Of a stretch of DNA of 64,000 nucleotides, positions 60,986 to 64,000 are shown one piece after another (position 1 is the first letter of the stretch; every line of letters begins with the position of its first letter). Position numbers and translations under genes: made by a program. The stretch is taken from the NCBI RefSeq assembly GCF_005116575.1, contig NZ_SWCN01000001.1:248001-312000 (forward strand), given 5' to 3'. The notes beneath the pieces are model-generated. The model saw only the letters and a program-made list of their open reading frames with translations, ran no database searches and was not told where the DNA came from. The DNA is from Desulforhopalus sp. IMCC35007 (lineage in GTDB: Bacteria > Desulfobacterota > Desulfobulbia > Desulfobulbales > Desulfocapsaceae).

Positions 60986-62212
60986 TTACTTGGAAAAATC
61001 GATCAATATATCACAGTAGGTTTCCAAAGCTTTCCTCATTGTTTCCTGATCCTTGTCTGTGGGGGCTCCCTGCCATTCATGATGACCTATAATATCCCAG
61101 CCGGATTTTTCAGTTTTTATCTCAAAATCCCTTTGGGCACCACCACTCCAGCCGAAAGAACCAAAACGAAATACCTTTTTGTTGGTAACTTTTTTAACCA
61201 TTAATTCATCAATGGTATGGGCCATTGGAGGAAACATTTTATATTCATAGGTTGGCATACCGAAAATCAAACCGGACGATTTCCAGGCGCTGGCGAGGAT
61301 ATAGCCAATATCGTCTCCGGGGACTTGGAAGACATGCAAAGGTATACCTCTTTTTCGAAGTACCTCAATGACCAGGTGCAGGACCTGTTTCGTGTTGCCA
61401 TACATGCTGCTCCAGACAACAGTCACTTCTCTTTCCGCAGGACCTTTGCTGTATTTGGCATAGCGATCGTATTGATCTATGATGACGGCAGGATTATCCC
61501 GCCAAATTATACCATGGGCAGGACAGATCATCTTTATCTCCAGTCCTTTTAACTTTTCTAACCCTTTTAAGACAAAAGTTGAGAAGGTGGCCACGATGTT
61601 AGCGTAATAACGAAGAGCTTCGGTCTCATAGAATTGATGTTTTTCCTGTGAAATCTGATCGTCGAAAATTGCATCTTCATCAATACTGCCGTAGGACCCG
61701 AATGCATCACAGGAGAAGAGAATCCCCCTCTTCCGTTCATAGGTCATCATGGTTTCAGGCCAGTGGATATTCGGGGTATCGAAAAATTGAAGTTCATAAT
61801 CCCCAGTTTCAATTACCATCCCATCAGTGATAGCAATTGCCCGCTCAGCCGGCACTCCGGCAAAGGCCTGCAACAAAGGAATGGCTTTTTTCGTACAATA
61901 AACAACGGCTTTTTGGTTCTCTTTACAAAATTCCCGGAGCCAACCCGAATGATCTGGTTCCATATGATTGAGGACAATGATATCGATATCTTTTATACCC
62001 AAGGTCAGCCCTTCCATCTGCTGGGTTATTTCCGTAGGAAAATCAAAAATATTCTGAGTCAGGTCAATGAGGATATTTTTCTCCCCTTTTATCAGATAGC
62101 CGTTAATTGAAATACCATCCGGGATGGGCCAAATTCCTTCAAACAGATAGCTTTTATCTTCAATGTTTACCGAAAATCGGTAAATGTCATCAATAACCTT
62201 TTTAATCTTCAT
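60986..62212 (-). CDS. A-type flavodiiron protein (FprA-like)
   Basis: The 408-residue protein has two domains. The metallo-beta-lactamase-like part carries the diiron ligands H83, E85, D87, H88 (NHMEPDHSG), H150 (NIHWPETM), D169 and H233 (CPAHG). The flavodoxin part starts at about 262 with SSMYGNTKQ for FMN. All ligands are present. Such enzymes reduce O2 or NO to water or N2O with electrons from rubredoxin or F420 and protect strict anaerobes. A strong AAGGAG lies before the ATG. The cytoplasmic two-domain form without rubredoxin or flavin-reductase fusion is class A. It lies downstream of the CoA-transferase gene on the same strand, about 40 bases apart. Confidence 0.95.
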   Translation of the reverse strand: MKIKKVIDDIYRFSVNIEDKSYLFEGIWPIPDGISINGYLIKGEKNILIDLTQNIFDFPTEITQQMEGLTLGIKDIDIIVLNHMEPDHSGWLREFCKENQKAVVYCTKKAIPLLQAFAGVPAERAIAITDGMVIETGDYELQFFDTPNIHWPETMMTYERKRGILFSCDAFGSYGSIDEDAIFDDQISQEKHQFYETEALRYYANIVATFSTFVLKGLEKLKGLEIKMICPAHGIIWRDNPAVIIDQYDRYAKYSKGPAEREVTVVWSSMYGNTKQVLHLVIEVLRKRGIPLHVFQVPGDDIGYILASAWKSSGLIFGMPTYEYKMFPPMAHTIDELMVKKVTNKKVFRFGSFGWSGGAQRDFEIKTEKSGWDIIGHHEWQGAPTDKDQETMRKALETYCDILIDFSK

Positions 62213-62255
62213 CGCTTTGTTGCTCCTTGTAGTTACTTGGACGAAATATCTCGTT

Positions 62256-63761
62256 TCAGGATGGAAACGCTTTTACACGCATATCGCCACTTTCGAGAAA
62301 ACGCTGATGCATGAAAAATACCTTTTCCAGGATATGCGGCTCATGTCCACCACGCTCCCGGACCGCACGCTGGTAATAGTCCCACAACTGATCCCGAAAA
62401 TCTGGGTGGGCACATTTTTTAATGATTTGTTCCGCCACTTGGCGTGGGGTCAACGGACGGGTATCTACTAGACCGTATTCAGTTACCACAACATCCACCG
62501 AGTGCTCGGAGTGGTCAACGTGTGAGACCATGGGAACAATGGCTGAAATTAATCCACCCTTGGCCGTAGACGGGGTCACAATCATAGACACTGCTCCGTT
62601 TCTTAAAAAATCACCTGACCCACCTATGCCGTTCATTAATTGGGTGCCCATGACGTGCGTGGAGTTGACCTGGCCGTAAATATCAACTTCGATGGCCGTG
62701 TTGATGGCAATGACTCCGAGGCGGCGAATCACTTCCGGTGCATTGGAAATCTCCACTGGTCGTAACACGACTTTATCCCGATAGCGGTCTATATCATTGA
62801 GGAATCGTTCTCGTGCCTTTTCAGATAGTGTCAGGGCCGAGCCGGAAGCAGCCCGAACTTTACCGAGGTCGATAAGGTCCAAAACACTGTCTTGCAGGAC
62901 CTCCGAGTAAATATCGATGGAGTGGAAGTTGTTGTCCTTGAGGAATCCGGACAAAACAGCGTTGGCGACATCACCGACCCCTGCCTGCCAGGGAAGGGAC
63001 GACGGCATACGGTCTTTTTTTATTTCATGGTGCACAAAGTCGAGAATGTATTCGGCGATTCGGCTGGCGGCGGCATTCGGCGGCGTGAAAATTGGACAAT
63101 GATCTTGCTCGGTACTGAACAGGATAGCGACCACCCGATCCGGATCCATTGCGATAAAAGGTTTTCCGATCCGATCAACTGTGCGGTAAATGGGAATCGG
63201 CATACGATAAGGGGGATCCTCCGGGATGAAAATGTCATGAATCCCTTCGAGTTTTGGCGAATTTGCCGAAATCTCAATAATAATCTTGTTGGCCTTCTGC
63301 ACATACGTAGGCGTGTTGCCAACAGACATAGTGGGAATTAAATGGCCCTGTTCGGTAATAGCCGCCGCCTCCACCACAGCAACGTCACACTGTCCCCATT
63401 GTCCCGCCCTCACTTTAGCTGACAATTGAGAAAGATGATCATCCTTAAAGGCTATTTTGCCCAGATTGATTTTCTCTCGCATGAACTTATCGCTCATGTA
63501 AGGTCTACGCCAGGCAACAAGATCGGCACGGGCTAATTTCCCATCAACCATGTCACCAGTAGATGCCCCAGCGAACAAATTAATTTTAAAATCTTCGCCG
63601 TTCTCCGACCGCCTCACCAGCTCTCTGGGAATTAATTTAGGATATCCAGCGGTAAAGCCGGAAATAAACAGGTTCGTACCATCTTGAATGTGTTCGGCTG
63701 CAGTGGCCGGATCGTTAATTTTATCCTGCAACGGTTTATACCGCACTCGATCAGCTAACAT
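62256..63761 (-). CDS. Acetyl-CoA hydrolase/transferase family CoA-transferase
   Basis: The true start is ATG 63761 (AAGGAG 8 bases before); an in-phase GTG at 63794 is upstream of that site. The 501-residue protein matches the Ach1/Cat1 family: LFISGFTAGYPKLIPRELVR, GQCDVAVVEAAAITEQGHLI, FTPPNAAASRIAEYILDFV, GIGGSGDFLRNGAVSMIVTP, and DVVVTEYGLVDTRPLTPRQVA, where the Glu of TEYG is the likely CoA-ester nucleophile. It probably moves CoA between acetate and succinate or another acyl group in acetate/propionate metabolism. It precedes the flavodiiron gene. Confidence 0.92.
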   Translation of the reverse strand: MLADRVRYKPLQDKINDPATAAEHIQDGTNLFISGFTAGYPKLIPRELVRRSENGEDFKINLFAGASTGDMVDGKLARADLVAWRRPYMSDKFMREKINLGKIAFKDDHLSQLSAKVRAGQWGQCDVAVVEAAAITEQGHLIPTMSVGNTPTYVQKANKIIIEISANSPKLEGIHDIFIPEDPPYRMPIPIYRTVDRIGKPFIAMDPDRVVAILFSTEQDHCPIFTPPNAAASRIAEYILDFVHHEIKKDRMPSSLPWQAGVGDVANAVLSGFLKDNNFHSIDIYSEVLQDSVLDLIDLGKVRAASGSALTLSEKARERFLNDIDRYRDKVVLRPVEISNAPEVIRRLGVIAINTAIEVDIYGQVNSTHVMGTQLMNGIGGSGDFLRNGAVSMIVTPSTAKGGLISAIVPMVSHVDHSEHSVDVVVTEYGLVDTRPLTPRQVAEQIIKKCAHPDFRDQLWDYYQRAVRERGGHEPHILEKVFFMHQRFLESGDMRVKAFPS

Positions 63762-63825
63762 GCCATGATCTCCTTCTCGTTTCCTTTGCTGCACAAAACC
63801 ATACTCAGCATGTAATAGGACGAAT

Positions 63826-64000
63826 CAAACCAAACCACGAGTCGTGGTCACGCCCAATGAATCGTATATCTGACGAGTCGCATTTGATCTGTTGAGGGTA
63901 TACAGATGCACCCCTCTGGTATTATGATCTATGAGGTCACGTACCTGCTCGGTGGCCCAGTGGGTTCCTACTTTGGCCTGATACTCTTCATTTTCTGCAC
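63826..64000 (-). CDS. metF: Methylenetetrahydrofolate reductase, C-terminal part (window edge)
   Basis: The last 57 residues are visible: VGTHWATEQVRDLIDHN, then RGVHLYTLNRSNATRQIYDS, which is the standard MetF end (GVHFYTLNRS-AT..I...LG). The rest lies beyond the right edge. The enzyme reduces methylene-THF to methyl-THF, which feeds methionine synthesis and, in acetogens and many sulfate reducers, the methyl branch of the Wood-Ljungdahl pathway. It is upstream of the CoA-transferase on the same strand (64 bases apart), so co-transcription is likely. Confidence 0.9.

Overview
The window looks like an anaerobic, Desulfobacterota-like chromosome (probably a sulfate reducer close to Desulfobulbales; this is inferred from gene content, not from a marker gene). 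It carries a large integrated conjugative element. The chromosomal part (about 51.1-64 kb) holds a monofunctional Ni-CO dehydrogenase (CooS), a sigma-54 activator, an A-type flavodiiron protein, a CoA-transferase and the 3' end of metF, a set typical of strict anaerobes using acetyl-CoA/C1 metabolism.

The element fills about 1-50 kb. The left edge has the end of an F-type transfer cluster (TraG-like protein). A defence and cargo island follows (4.2-27.5 kb): an AAA_14/DUF4143 ATPase, remnants of a CoiA-like gene and of hsdM, a GmrSD-like DUF262 protein, and then a long tightly overlapping operon: HTH regulator, N6-adenine methylase, Fic protein, small protein, HsdS-like specificity protein, NERD-pseudokinase-kinase-ATPase, an unknown 585-aa protein, and an 1821-aa protein with a nuclease-like motif followed by a HerA-like ATPase. 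A divergent XRE repressor sits next to two overlapping palindromes. The content matches what I remember of the methylation-associated defence system MADS, but this could not be checked here. Behind it lie an HTH-HEPN-like gene and an HNH gene.

The middle (27.5-42 kb) is the leftward-transcribed maintenance block: a ParA partition pair, a DUF932 gene split by a complete three-recombinase (RIT) element with 36-bp terminal inverted repeats, a DUF2786 protein, a RadC-like JAB protein, a helicase, a DNA methyltransferase, SSB, a Cas4-like nuclease and a Rad52-like annealing protein. Nine transcription units in this block share a structured leader: a compound GGG...CCC hairpin placed 22-38 bases before the start codon. 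From 42.5 kb the transcription turns rightward: a NusA-like protein, a conjugative coupling ATPase, an HD-domain protein, a membrane protein, IHF/HU-like and H-NS-like nucleoid proteins and a second ParA pair. The divergent intergenic region (41.9-42.5 kb) holds two copies of a 45-bp repeat whose short hairpin shows a compensatory base-pair change.

In the chromosomal part, four copies of an AACGGTATTCCGTTGT-like motif lie upstream of a good sigma-54 promoter for cooS. Three copies lie upstream of a second sigma-54 promoter that drives a formylglycine-generating-enzyme-like gene divergent from the activator. This suggests one small regulon run by the activator at 56.4-58.0 kb. The most novel-looking signals are the shared leader hairpins together with an element-borne NusA-like protein, and the kinase/HerA defence operon.
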